Source of the DNA: Hirudinaria manillensis
Taxonomy: Eukaryota > Annelida > Clitellata > Hirudinida > Hirudinidae
Length of the DNA stretch: 64,000 nt
Assembly (NCBI GenBank): GCA_034509925.1
Contig: CM067532.1
Span: forward strand, 6,574,142-6,638,141
Reading direction: 5' to 3'
Program-made: the position numbers and the translations under genes
Notes under the pieces: model-generated
Told to the model about the DNA's origin: nothing
Seen by the model: only the letters and a program-made list of their open reading frames with translations
Database searches by the model: none
Shown: piece after piece, positions 24,500 to 37,025 of the stretch
How positions within the stretch are numbered: the stretch's first letter is position 1
Layout: the number at the start of each line of letters is the position of its first letter

Positions 24500-24536
<37 letters not shown>

Positions 24537-24556
24537 AATGTTGTTGTTGTTGATAG
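24473..24556. repeat. GAC/GAT/GTT trinucleotide tract
   Basis: GAT-dominated tract of about 80 bp ending in GTT triplets. Confidence 0.85.
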
Positions 24557-24559
24557 AAC

Positions 24560-25960
24560 GTAATAGGTTGGCTTTGTAAGACATCTAACAATTTACAAAA
24601 CCGTTTGAACTGTTATTGCAACCATCATCAGGATATAAAAACATTTATTAATAAATATTATTATAATTATTTTATTATTATTATCATTTAAGCTTTTGCG
24701 TTATTATTGGTTAATACGACAGGAATATAAGTGCTTTTACATCAATCAGAATATTTATTTCTTTATAATTATGCTACGACACAAGATAATTGGTAGTAGT
24801 TGTACTGATATACTGATGATTGATATTAGTTGTAATGATACACGATGATTGATAGTAGTTGTAAGGATATATTGATGATTGGTGATAGTTGTACAAATAG
24901 TTTTTAAAAAAAGTACGTGTCTTAAAAACTAAAAATCAAAAATTATAAATTGACTAATAATGTTTGTACTTGTAACAACAAAAATAACAGTCGGTACTTA
25001 ATTATTGAAGCTTTATAATATAATACAATTATGTTATTATTATTATTATATGATTATTATATATTAATTATAAATTTATTATAATTATTGACTATTATTA
25101 TTATTAATATTATTATTAATACTTTAATAAAGCAAGTTTAAAATATTTAATTTATATTTAAAATAAATTATGCCACAATAATGGATCTATTTTGAGATCT
25201 CATGAAATCCAGACTAACCATTAACAATTGCTGTAACTACATGTGTGGTCTGTTTGCTATTGCAGTTGTTATAGTAATAGTTGCTGGTAGTTATAATCCT
25301 TCGGTAATAATGTTGTTGTTGTTGTTGTTATTGTTGTTGTTATTGTTTATCTTATAAAGTCGTTGCACTCGTAGCGCAACAATTGTTGTGGTCAATGTAC
25401 TCGCTAATCTTCTGTTATGTTGCTAATCTTCTGTTGTAGTTGTTGTAGTCTTCGTCGTCGTCGTTGTTGTTGATGTTGTTGTTGTTGTAGGTGATGGTAG
25501 TTGTAGTGACGTTTCATTAGGAAAAAAATGCAAAGTTGGCCTTGGAATGACACGACAGTGTTTCCATGAACCTTGGAAATGACTGAAGTGGGTCTCGCAG
25601 GCAATGATGACTCGTAAAAGTTGTTGTTGTTGTTGTGGTGGCTCTTGCTGTTTTTGCTATGCTTGTTACTGGCCGATGCTGATATGTGTTGATAAAAATG
25701 TCATAAAAAATATCATTCAACATAAATGCTTTAGAGATATGGACGGAAGTACAGACCTACTGTCTGTCTGACGGATGGGCGGCCGGATAGACCGATAAAC
25801 AGACGGGCGGATGGATAGATGTATGGATGAATGGATGGATGAATTTATTGATTGATTGATGACCTTAGTGTTCTTCTGAATGTGGTCACCACGGCAGTGA
25901 AATGGTTCATGATCACGTGATCTTACCCGATGGAAAGCGAATGGTCTGGAATCTCAAGGG
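24560..25960. other. Spacer with TTG tracts
   Basis: AT-rich DNA with GTT/TTG triplet runs (25311-25350, 25425-25490, 25619-25637), a degenerate GGAT run near 25790-25845 and one TCACGTGA at 25913-25920. No gene seen. Confidence 0.5.
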
Positions 25961-25973
25961 AGCTTTCAAGCGG

Positions 25974-26017
25974 AAGGATGGATGGATGGATGGATGGATG
26001 GATGGATGGATGGATGG
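25974..26017. repeat. (GGAT)n tetranucleotide repeat
   Basis: About 44 bp of GGAT, the reverse-complement family of the CATC satellite at 16.3 kb. Confidence 0.9.
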
Positions 26018-26231
26018 AACAGAAGGATTGATGAGTGAATGAAAGAAAGGGTGAGCGAATGAATCAATGTCACCATCGTCATCTACAATGACGATGATGG
26101 TGACGATGACGACGACGATGATGTCATTGATTCCGTTGTTCCAGGAAATTCAAAGCTTTCGTTGAGCTGCCAATCAAGCATTCACATGGACCACTTGACA
26201 GCACAAAAGAGTCGATAACTGATAATTAAAT

Positions 26232-26330
26232 ATTATTATTATTACTATTATTATTATTATTATTATTATAATTATTATTACTATTATTATAATTATCATT
26301 ATTATTACTATTATTATTATTATTATTAAA
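26232..26330. repeat. (ATT)n microsatellite, interrupted
   Basis: About 100 bp of ATT with ACT and AAT interruptions. Confidence 0.9.
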
Positions 26331-26752
26331 CAAAACATAAATTTATAAATAAATTTAGATATTACTATTATTAACTAAAATAAATATTAAAATGAAAGGA
26401 AACCAATAAAAAATGGGTTCAAGTTCTGCTGAACAGTTGGAAAGGTTGGAAATTCTCTGATGACGTGTTTACGACCCGCAGGCGGATTAAGATAATTTTT
26501 AAATATTTTTAAATATTTTTAAATATTTTCAAATATTTTACTCGCTAAACGAAGTGAAATTATGCTTTAAACATCTTTAAAATTAAAAATGGCGTCTGAC
26601 GCTGGTTCACCAGGTGACATTTTTAAATCCACTTTTAATTCACTGTTCATCAACGTCGTCTTCTTCGGCATCAGATGCAACTCTGGCAGACCTTCTATAA
26701 TAATATTTATAAAAAAATAATAATGATAACAATAAAATAATAATGACGATGA

Positions 26753-26773
26753 CAATAATAATAATAATAATAA

Positions 26774-26821
<48 letters not shown>
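26753..26821. repeat. (AAT)n microsatellite
   Basis: About 70 bp of AAT preceded by a looser AAT/AAC region from 26698. Confidence 0.9.
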
Positions 26822-26899
26822 TGTTATACCACAGACAGTCATGAGTTGATGGTCTGCATTTGATAATAAAATCCTATAACATGGAAAATTAAACAACAC

Positions 26900-27295
26900 G
26901 GCTGTGCCGTTGTGCTGATGTGCCGTTGTGCCCTCGTGATGTTGTGCTCATGTGCCGTTGTGCTTTGCTTTTAAACACATTTCATCGACTTCATCGCACA
27001 TCGACATTTGAAATAAAACCAAAAAAAGAAAAAAAATAAGAAAAATATTAACAAACAAACAATCAAAAAGCCAACAGTGAAACGAAATTATAAAAGATGA
27101 ACTTACGCGAAACTTGTTCGTTGAGTGAATGACAAATCGTCGGAGGAATGAAAGGAGCGATGTTTTGGAAGGGAATTAATCTCAGTCCACGTTGCTAATG
27201 TTTATCCAGAACGAGTGCTAATCGCTGCGTTTGTTTCTCCAGTTAATCCGTGCGTGGAAGTGAATGGATGGACTGACGGAGTGATGAATGGATGG
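26900..27295. other. Spacer with a GCCGTTGTGC short repeat
   Basis: A loose repeat of GCCGTTGTGC and variants occupies 26900-26965. The rest shows nothing I can assign. Confidence 0.4.
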
Positions 27296-27365
27296 AAGAA
27301 CGGACGAACGGACGGACGGATGGATGGATGGATGGATGGATGGATGGATGGACGGATGGACAGAC
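27296..27365. repeat. (GGAC/GGAT)n tetranucleotide repeat
   Basis: About 70 bp of GGAC then GGAT repeats. Confidence 0.9.
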
Positions 27366-27845
27366 GGTAGGACGGACTGATGAATGGAGCCCGTACCCGG
27401 TTCAAAGAACGTGCAGAAGGCTGTGATTTAAAACTGCCCGTCACACATCCCTAAAATGAAAATAATTTTTTTTTATTTATAATAATAATTAGTTGATTTT
27501 AGCATTTGATTAAAAAAACAAATGAATTAATTTTAATGAGATTCTTTAAAATGGTTTAAATTTATTTTTGTGAATAATTTATTTTTAATTTTCATTAATT
27601 TTGAATAATTATGAAATGCAATTGTAAATAAAACGTCATCATCTGCTTATCATCGAGGAAAGCGAACGTTGATAACAGGATATCAAATTTCAGTAACTTT
27701 GAGTGACTTAAATACGAATTAAATATGTTTTAATTATTAATTTTTATTAAATATGAATTAAAATGATTTAATTAGTTTTAACTATTAATTCAAAATAATC
27801 ATTTTAAAAAAAAGTACGTCAGTTCACCTGATGCATTAAATGAAT

Positions 27846-27961
27846 TCACCTGTTCTGATGCATTCAATCCATTCACTTGTTGTGGTGCATTCAATCCATT
27901 CACCTGTTGTGGTGCATTCAATCCATTTACCTGTTGTGGTGCATTCAATCTATTCACCTGT
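27846..27961. repeat. 27-bp minisatellite, four copies
   Basis: Four tandem copies plus a partial copy of a 27-bp unit beginning TCACCTGTTGTGGTGCATTC, with a few substitutions in the first and last copies. Confidence 0.95.
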
Positions 27962-28184
27962 CCCTTGTAAATTAATTCTTCCTTTCAAGAAGGAAAAAAG
28001 GAATGATGCACCTTAGGATGAGGCTAATGTCGTTTGGCAGGTGCTTCGCAAGACTTCGATTCACAATTCACTTTCAAGCTATGACACTGCATTGTGCATG
28101 ATTTAGTATCCCCTTCTCCAGAAAATGGTGGCTTTTAAAAGGTTTGAAGACGTCGTGGTTCGTGATGTTTTCGTGTAATTCATT

Positions 28185-28280
28185 GGTAATGCATGCTGTT
28201 TGACGATAATTCATGTTGTTTGTCGATAATGCATGTTTGTTGGTAATGCATGTTGTTAGAGTTAATGCACTTTGTTGATG
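28185..28280. repeat. Degenerate AATGCATGTTGTT repeat
   Basis: Roughly six diverged copies of an 18-20 bp unit around ATGCATGTTGTTTG. Confidence 0.65.
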
Positions 28281-28881
28281 ATGCACCGAAAGATTATAGG
28301 CGCACGGAGAGCATTTCATTATCAGATTTTATCCGAACTTTTATCAGTTGAAAAGAAAAGAATTGAAAATTGAAAGCAGAAAATCCCCACTTCATCAAAG
28401 TTCATCTTTTTATATTCTTTCGTGAACAATCACTGGCTCCTATCGTCTGCAATTTCCCGGGTCGTGGCTTTCATTTAAGCTTAAGTATGACCTTCATTAC
28501 CTCTTCAATGTAGGCTGCCTCACTATTTTATTTATTACTTATTTATCATTATTATTATTATTATTATTATTGTTATCCTTATTATCTTGTATTTTATTAT
28601 CACCTTATTAATTTAATTATTAGCTTTCAATATAATTATTACGCAATTTATTTATTAATTTGATTTAATTTGTCTTAATTTTATTATATGGAAGAAAAAT
28701 ATAAGGTATACATCGTCGAGCAACATTGAAAAAAACATCCGGAAGTAGACGTTAGGAGAACATTTGCTGACGTAACTTCCTCCTTCTTTCAACTCAAGAC
28801 AACATGGCGACGGAGACACGAAAAGCGCCCATTAATTTCAATTAGTTAAATTATTAATTTAAGTTTTAATTTTTATTGGTA

Positions 28882-28883
<2 letters not shown>

Positions 28884-28975
<92 letters not shown>

Positions 28976-29010
28976 GTTATCATTATTGTTATTATTTATT
29001 TATTTATTTG
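28884..29010. repeat. (ATT)n microsatellite
   Basis: About 120 bp of ATT repeats running into TTATT/TTTA variants. Confidence 0.95.
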
Positions 29011-30833
29011 GATTATTAATTTATTGCAATTTGTAAATCGTAAATACGCATTTTTCAACATTATGAGCTGTTGAGGAATATTTTCGTTGCGTTGAACTCG
29101 TGCTATTGGAAAAGTATGAAATATATTTAAATTACATTTGATTCCGTGTAATTCTCACTGATTTCCGCTGCCAGACTCACGTGACGACAGACGGATCGAC
29201 ATCCTACAATGTCCGATAAATATTTAATAAACACCAGGCAAACGTTCAGTAAATATCCGTTATAATCCGTTATATATTCCAGAAATTTCAGTCATCCGTG
29301 AATATCATTATTATAAATATTCCTTAAAAAGCAGATGTAAATTTATGATGAATTATTCATGCGAAGCGGCAAACAGTTAAACTGGAATCTTTATTCACAA
29401 TTTGTTCTGAGTTCTCTACTAATAATCTGTTATTTACGATCTGTTATTTACCTACCTTCCCACCATCCTTCCTTCCTTCGTTCTTCGTTCTTCATTCATT
29501 CAATTTGCTTACAAAAACCACTTCCTGTCCACGGTTTCATTTAGATGGACGATAATAGAAGCAATTCAAGTCAATTTCTTCTAACATCGCCCATCCCTTT
29601 TCGCATCATTTAAGCACTTTCCTTAAAAAAACAAAAACAAAAACAAAAAAAATTGCGAGAATATTTTTCGACTAAGAACGTTCAATTTTAAGTTGCTTAA
29701 AATAAGTTTCGAGGAAATAGATAATAAATTTAATTTCTCCATTTAAAATAAAAATCGAGAAAAACAAAACTAAATTCAGTTTAATCCAGCTTTTTCCAAG
29801 GTTTAGGATATCAATTTATCAAGAACCGGATTCCATTAATTACTTCCTCGCGGAATAAATATTCAACATTTAAATGTACCTTTGAGATTAAATAAATTTT
29901 ATATTTAATTAAATTAATTAGCATTTTATTAAAATTTAAAATTTTATTTATAATTATTAAAACATAAATATAATTTTAATTAAATTAATATTTTTGTTAT
30001 TTTTAAATAAATTAACCTAAAATTGTTTTAAAATATTATTATATTTTATTAAATATTTTAATAAATATTTTGTTTTAAAATATTTAATTTGTTTAAAATA
30101 AATGTATTTAAAACATTATAAATGAATTTTCACAATTAAATTAAAAACAATGTTTAATCAAAACCAATGGCTGCCATCAACAAAAAATGTCAGTTTTAAA
30201 AGAATTCAAGAAATTAAAAACAGAACGATAGTAAGACATTTATCATATTTAATTGTTAAATATGAAAAATAAAGTTAATTGTAAATTAATTAAAATAAAT
30301 TATTAAAATACAACCGAAATAAAATTTAGGGCAAGAAATAAAAATTAAGGCAGGAAATAATCTGAAAGATATTTATAATAATAATAATTAGTTATTTAAT
30401 ATTAGTGATTAATAATATTTATTTATTTCATAATTTTAGTTAAATAATTAATTATTTATTTTATATTTCCACAAAAATATGAAATATCGTCGAAAACGTT
30501 TTACTCGGTTTCATTCAAGAATCCAGAGCAGGAATAAATTATTTTTCGGAATTAAAAGGCTTTTAATTTTTAAAATTTCTCACCTTACTTTCGTACTTTA
30601 AAATATTTTAAAATTTCATTTTACTATATTAATAATTAAATATTGTAAATAAACTTTAATAAATCTTTTAATTTGTTTTAATTTAAACAATTGCAAGGAT
30701 TTATTACTTTATTTATTATTTGCTTTATTATTATTTTCAAAAATAATTTTTTTAAATGTTTATCTTTGGGCATTACCTCTATATATATATATACTATTAT
30801 TATATTAACATTTGTATTATATATTGTTATTAT

Positions 30834-30865
<32 letters not shown>

Positions 30866-33688
30866 TACATTATTTATTTATTTATTTATTTCAATGCATT
30901 CCAAATTAAATTGCTTCTCTTAAGCTGCTCATAGAAAGCTTTTTGACGAGTTCTTGCATTGAATAACAAGAATTGGTTTTATAAAATGTGGTATGTTTTG
31001 TTGCATGAAATCTCGTAGGATTTGTTGCTTTGAATTGTTTGTATGAATTATCATGTGAATTATTATATGAATTATTATATGAATTGTTGCAAGAATTATA
31101 GTCTGAATAATACAAAATGTCGGCCCAAGTCGATCAAGTACTCGTTGATTTGCAAATATTTCTGGTCGTTAATTGGAATCTCAATTCCGAGGTTTTCTCG
31201 ATCTTGTCACGTGTGATGCCTCGTTTGCCAGGCAGTCATTAGCGACAAGCAATCATCGTTGTCATCGTTATCTAAATCATCATCATCATCGCTATCATCA
31301 TCCTCACCATCATTATCATCACCATGATGCTCTTGCAGTGGTATGATTATCGTGTTCGTCTCACAACTTCCACACAACATCAACGACGACGACGACGACA
31401 TCAGCAACAACAACAAGGATTTGGGGACTCCAAGTGGAATCTCAGATGACAATCATTCGTTAATGATTCAATCCAAGAACACGATTGATTGATTGACTTT
31501 TAATATCAACCATTCAACCGAAATGATTCGATAAGATAAGATAAGATAAGAAAAAAATGTATTTGCATAAAATTCTAAAACAATTTCGCTAAAATTAATT
31601 TTTTGAATCCGATGTTTCGAATTCCAAAAGCAATCACGAGTTTAATTTACGACGCCATTAGAATCGAGTTTTAAAACAAATCTTTGCGATGATGGATGAA
31701 TATTTTTCCTGCTGCCTTTCGGCTAAAACAAGAAGTTAAAATGAGAAATTAAAATCCTCATTTGTCAGAATTTCAGTAATCACGGCTGATTTTTACTTCC
31801 AGAAATCGTCCGAAAGTGATTTAAGGATTGCAGGAAATGCTTTGTTTGCTTTGCTACGCCATTTGCATCTCACTTATTGCAGTTCCGTTCGAGTGATTTT
31901 CATGTATAACTTATCGGCCGACACACTTCCCCAAGATCCTTTTTGGGTAACCACGTCGATGGAATTTTGTTGTTTCAGGGTCGTCTTTCTCTCACTGCTT
32001 AGTCTCTTCTCTCCTCTCTCTCTTTCTGTTCCTCTCCCTCAATCTGATCAATCTGTGAACTGATCAATTGATGAACATCCATCTTTCTTGGCGATGATCT
32101 GCTCGACATGATGCGACGCCTTCGCGTCATTCGAGTGTGAAGCAATTCATCAGACCGTGGCAAAATTATTCAAATTTCTGATGGGAATTTCCGAGTGGAA
32201 AAAGCTAAGTAATCATTGCCGATGATTCGCAATGACAGCCCCTGGACATACGTATGCACGTTGATGATGATGACGATGACGACGACGATGACACGCACTT
32301 TCGCAGTTAGTCGTGAGTGATCGCAAGCGAGCCACTCCTTTCCATTGTTTTTCGTTCAAAGTTTTTCCAGATGAATGCACCGATTCGTGTTTTTTTTTAA
32401 GTCCACGAGGTTGGGCATATGATGGATGAGATAAACATGGAAAGGCGGTCTCGGAAGGAAAAGCAACTCAAGGACTTGCGATCAGTCTTCGATGAACTTT
32501 TGTTGAGCTTCCGATTACGTACCTTTTTATGTCCTTCGTCTCCGAAATTCTAAGATTTTTATCTCATCATGAGCATGCAAGATCGATCGAAAACAAAAAT
32601 AGAAATCCGTTCCAATCCCAATTACGAACTATACATTCACGTTCGAAACGATTTACAAGATACGCCACATTCTATCGGGTTTAGACGATTTGTAGCCGAA
32701 TTATTTGGGAAAATTACCAGGCAATTATCATAATTTATGTTTATGTAGCATAAATAAGTTTGGTGCATATCATTATCGGACGGTGTGGGCAAAGAAACGT
32801 GAAGATAAGATAGCAATTTAAAAACTGGTTAACATCAGAAACACGGTACGAGTGTAAACCTCTCCACTTTCATTACTCTTTTCCATGCCGTTCGACAAAA
32901 TCGTCAACAAGTCAATCAAAGACGAGACAAATTGTTTTTATATAGTTATAGATCTACGGAATATAGATTCTTTGGATTTTGTTAACATTTATTTGCAATT
33001 TTGCACTTAATCGTTAAAGCAAATAAATTCAATTCCAAGAATCTGTTCCGATTGCAAATGAAGTGAAAATGTTTGAACGACTTTTAAAAATTACTTTTCA
33101 ATGAAATTTGCAAAAAATTGGAACAAAAAAGCAATTCGGTTTGCAACTCCAGGCTCGTTCGAAAATACAAAATACCTTCTTTTGCTCGATCAACTACTCA
33201 GCTTCAATCCATCACATATGTACTTCCTAATGTATATGACATATATATTATATATACTATTATTATATTAACATTTGTGTTATATATTATTATTATTACT
33301 ATTATTGTTATTATTATTATTATCATTCAATAGTTCCTTAAAGCACACTTCCCCAACCAAACCTCTCTTTCAAGTGCATGTGTAAGAGTTCATTATTGAT
33401 TCGTCTTTATTTCTTCCCTGTTTCATCTGCTTATTAATTGCTATTTTTTCTTTCCGGCACCTCATACAATCATCCTTAGACCTATAAATTAATATTAAAT
33501 ATGCATTACGTTGTCCAGGCAACTGGATATCAATCCCTTAAGATCCACCTTTGCGCTGATATCATTTATTCTTGTAGTTCCAGCTCTATGTTTACTTCTG
33601 TTTGGCTCAATAATAATAAAAAATAATAATAATAATGATAACATAATTTAAAATTCTTTAAAGAATTTATTTTGTCTTTTCGTTCTTC
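29011..33688. other. AT-rich spacer upstream of the GPCR
   Basis: No gene supported. It contains (TA)n at 30836-30866, four ATAAG copies at 31530-31551, GAC/CAT tracts near 31265-31325 and 32262-32292, a TCACGTGA at 29177-29184, and an ATT run near 33285-33325. ORFs here are short and unrecognised. Confidence 0.45.
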
Positions 33689-33694
33689 TATAAA
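33689..33694 (+). promoter_or_regulatory. TATA box candidate of the GPCR
   Basis: TATAAA lies 48 bp before the start codon, which would place transcription start only 15-20 bp upstream of the ATG. The alternative is that the AG at 33703-33704 is a splice acceptor joining an upstream 5' UTR exon. Confidence 0.35.
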
Positions 33695-33736
33695 TGCAAA
33701 CCAGGAGCAGAGATTAAGAGACGGAAATCCTTCATC

Positions 33737-35062
33737 ATGAATAATACGACGGAAATAGATGAGCTCGACAACGTGACAATGTGCGCCTGGTCACTAATAC
33801 CGACGGTCTTCGTCGTCATCTTCGTCATCGGACTCGTTGGGAATCTGTTCGTCCTCATCACGGTTCTGACGAACAAGCAGATGCGAAGTACGACGAACAT
33901 ACTCATCCTTAACCTGGCCACGGCGGATCTTCTCTTCATCGTCATGTGCGTACCGTTTACGGGGGTGGCGTACCTCGTGCCCGTGTGGCCGTTCGGTCAG
34001 TTCCTCTGTCGACTGCATCAGTACCTTCTTCACGTGACCGCTCATGCCAGCGTCTACACCCTGGTCTTCATGTCTTTGGACAGGTACCTGGCCGTTGTGC
34101 ATCCCATAAAGTCCATGACCATCAGAACCACGAGGAACACCGTGGTGGCCGTGCTCGTTCTCTGGCTCGTCATATTCGTCTGCAATTCGCCTACGTTTGC
34201 AGATTTCGATTTGGTCGAATTCGAATCGAACGTACTCTGCGTCAACAGAAAGTTTGATCCCGACGTGGACGTACATTACGGACAGATATTTTACGGAACC
34301 TTTTTCCTATTCGGCTTCTTCTTGCCGCTGATGTTCGTCATCGTTTTGTACGCTCTGATGGTTCATCGCCTCCTGAAACTCGGAAAGACTTTGAAACAGC
34401 AGAAAGATAGAAGAAAGGCGAGTTCTGTCGACGGCGGCAAGAATCACTCCTCTGCCTCTGAAAACATGAGAGCCAAGAAACGCGTCACGCGAATGGTAGT
34501 CATCGTGGTGTCTGCTTTTGCAGTCTGTTGGTTTCCGGTGCACGTCATGTTCCTCACTCAATTCTTCGTCACAAACAACATCGACTCGAATTTCATCTGC
34601 ATACGCATCTTCACCAACTGCCTGGCATATACAAACAGCTGTCTCAATCCAATCCTCTACGCTTTCCTATCTGAGAACTTCCGCAGCAACTTCAGACGTC
34701 TTTGTCTTGTCTGCCTCCCTCGGCGCCAAATCAAGGAGGCAAGAGGAACTTGCATCGAGCGTACGGACAACAGAATCTTCCGAAAGCCTAGAACTGCCGA
34801 CTGCTACGAGCGCACCACGGTCGCCAACATCACCACAATCGCTGACGCCATGACGACCAGTACTGTGGGCAACAAGAAGAAGCTGTTCAACAGGGCCATT
34901 CTAAAGTCCCTCGTCAAGAAGGACAGGGAGACCAAGGCCTACCAGATGGCCGAGTTGCTGACCAACGGTGGCAGAAAGTTGGACGAACAGGAGGAAGAGA
35001 ACAAATTGCCAAACGACGACGAGGAAGACGACGACGACGATGCCGGTCACGAACAAGTTTAG
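33737..35062 (+). CDS. AstA-R: Allatostatin-A / galanin-type neuropeptide GPCR
   Basis: Class A seven-transmembrane receptor of the plasma membrane, of the galanin and allatostatin-A receptor branch that binds short amidated neuropeptides. The single uninterrupted exon encodes 441 residues. N-glycosylation sequons lie in the N-terminus (NNTT, NVT). TM1 has GLVGNLFVL, TM2 has NLATADLLF, then WPFG and a TM3 Cys (CRLHQYLLHVTAHASVYTL), the DRY variant LDRYLAVVHP, an ECL2 Cys (NVLCVNRKF) for the usual disulfide, TM6 CWFPVH and TM7 NSCLNPILYAF. The TM2-TM3 segment and the HPIKSMTIRTTRN loop strongly resemble allatostatin-A receptors. CLVCLPRR after TM7 offers palmitoylation sites. The long C-tail ends in an acidic run. 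The intronless structure is unlike the other genes here. The ligand is inferred from family likeness; a galanin-like assignment is the alternative. Confidence 0.92.
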   Translation: MNNTTEIDELDNVTMCAWSLIPTVFVVIFVIGLVGNLFVLITVLTNKQMRSTTNILILNLATADLLFIVMCVPFTGVAYLVPVWPFGQFLCRLHQYLLHVTAHASVYTLVFMSLDRYLAVVHPIKSMTIRTTRNTVVAVLVLWLVIFVCNSPTFADFDLVEFESNVLCVNRKFDPDVDVHYGQIFYGTFFLFGFFLPLMFVIVLYALMVHRLLKLGKTLKQQKDRRKASSVDGGKNHSSASENMRAKKRVTRMVVIVVSAFAVCWFPVHVMFLTQFFVTNNIDSNFICIRIFTNCLAYTNSCLNPILYAFLSENFRSNFRRLCLVCLPRRQIKEARGTCIERTDNRIFRKPRTADCYERTTVANITTIADAMTTSTVGNKKKLFNRAILKSLVKKDRETKAYQMAELLTNGGRKLDEQEEENKLPNDDEEDDDDDAGHEQV

Positions 35063-35256
35063 GCTTTTTTTTTTGCAGGACCTTTGCGCGATTTTTTTTT
35101 CATGTCCATTTGTAAAAACATGAATTTCATATTCAGTCCCATGATTTCATATTGAGAACTTGTCGAAGATTTTTTCGCTGTTGTTGTTATTGTTGTTGTT
35201 GTTGCGGAACGTGTCCAAGATTTTGTTGTTGTTGTTGTGGTGGGACAAGTGCGATC

Positions 35257-35262
35257 AATAAA
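35257..35262 (+). terminator. Polyadenylation signal of the GPCR
   Basis: AATAAA about 195 bp after the stop codon, following a GTT-rich 3' UTR. Confidence 0.6.
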
Positions 35263-35299
35263 CCTCGACTTCTGACACTTTTTCCATTCATTCATTCCT

Positions 35300-37025
35300 T
35301 TCATTCTGAAATGATGGATGGAAGGAGAAATAAAGAGGAGTGGTTATATCGTTTCCTTGAAAATGATCGAATTTCAGTCTTAAAAACATCCTTTGGTCGT
35401 TGAGAACGTTGCTTTCGTGAAATGTTGTCGTTGTTGGATTGGAGCGAAAGAACACTTGTCAGAACACCCACCGGGTAGTTAGACTGATTTAAGTGTTTTG
35501 TTTCAACTCAATCTGACGATGAGTAATTTGTGGTATTAAAAGTTTTCTAATATTTTTTTGTATGTTTATTATAGGTGCTTCGTTAAGATTTGATTGCAAG
35601 TTATTTTAGCAATTCATATTTTAATTGCGCAGAACTCGTTCATAATCTATTTGATAACACTTGTAAAGATTTGGTATCGAAAATCCGCCATTTTAACCGC
35701 ATTTTCGGACATTTCCAGACAGAAACTTTTCCTCGAAATATTTTCCTGAAGAAAAAATTGACGGGAAGAGCAAATATTTGCAATAAATATCAAAAGTTGC
35801 AACTTCGACGGATATTCAACGTCAGGCTCCACATGATCCTCGTTTGGAGTCATGTCTCACCCATTACTGTACCATTAATAGAAAGATACTTTAATAACGA
35901 ATGGCTCAATAAAATTATTTATTTCTAAAGAAACATAACATCGCAAAGGTAACTTAAGAAATTGAGATTGTTCGATGAATTTTTTATGTCCTTCAATACA
36001 TCGAGGTGTCCACAACAGCGAAGGAAATTTTACCTAGAATTTCAGAAACACTTTCGGCAACATCTTGGGAACCAGAAGGTTGAAAACCTGTTAAAACGAA
36101 CAGTTTTCTTTCTGGAATCTTTTTTCGTTTCGGCGATATTCTTAAAAATGTTTTCTTCCGAGTATTTTAGTTTCGAGAAATCGAATAACTTTTATTTAAG
36201 GTTCTTTTAAGAAATTCTTAAAGTTTGGTAAAAGAAGTGAAATCACTCAGTAGAAGAAATGTTACCGGATAACTGACATAACATGGTATCTGACATGCAT
36301 TGCCTCAGTTTCGGCTAAGAAATTATAATGAATTCATAATAACATTATTCCATTATTTAACGATGTCACGATGTTGCCGTTTGAAAATCTCAACTTTTAA
36401 TTTCAGAATAACAAAACGTTGTTTGTTATAGATGTAATTAAACAAATTATGCTCACAATTATGCATTATTCCAACAACTTAAAGTGTGAAATCAAGATTT
36501 TAATAAACATTTTCTAACTTTGGCAAATGTTTGCTAAGTATTGCAAAAGACAAACAAAATAGAGGTTTAATTTAAGTTATGAAATATATATTTTGTAAGA
36601 TAACTTAGAATTGAAAGTTTTAACAAATTAAAAAAGCTTGTTAAAAACAAGAGAACTTTTCAAACCCAAACGGCAATTTATTTCAAAATAAATACATCAG
36701 AAATTTACTTGAAAAAAGTTGGACGTCCTGCGACATGCCCTTCGCCTTGATCCATTTCATTTTAAAATTTCATTAGATTACTCATGAGCACCTCCAACAA
36801 TTTTTGTTTATTTTATTTTGAGATCTTTTTATCACTTAAAATTTTAATTCATTAGAAATTCATAATTTAGATTAACAATAAATTGCTAAAAATTCTCTCT
36901 TAGTTTTGCATCTATGGATTCATTATAGTAGCAAAGATTTGTTTTGGTTTGGAGCTGATCGGCATCATTATTGAATTTCAGTCATTTAAAATTTTAATTC
37001 ATAGTTCTGATCAAATTCAAAAATA
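35300..37025. other. Spacer between GPCR and WBP11
   Basis: AT-rich. Plus-strand ORFs at 35590-35928 and 35962-36210 are not repeats but match nothing I know and lack start or splice support. The last part must contain the WBP11 promoter and 5' UTR; no TATA box stands out. Confidence 0.45.

Noticed and set aside
33794..34276. 160-codon minus-strand ORF opposite the GPCR
   Set aside because: Antisense shadow of a well-supported receptor gene; no recognisable domain.
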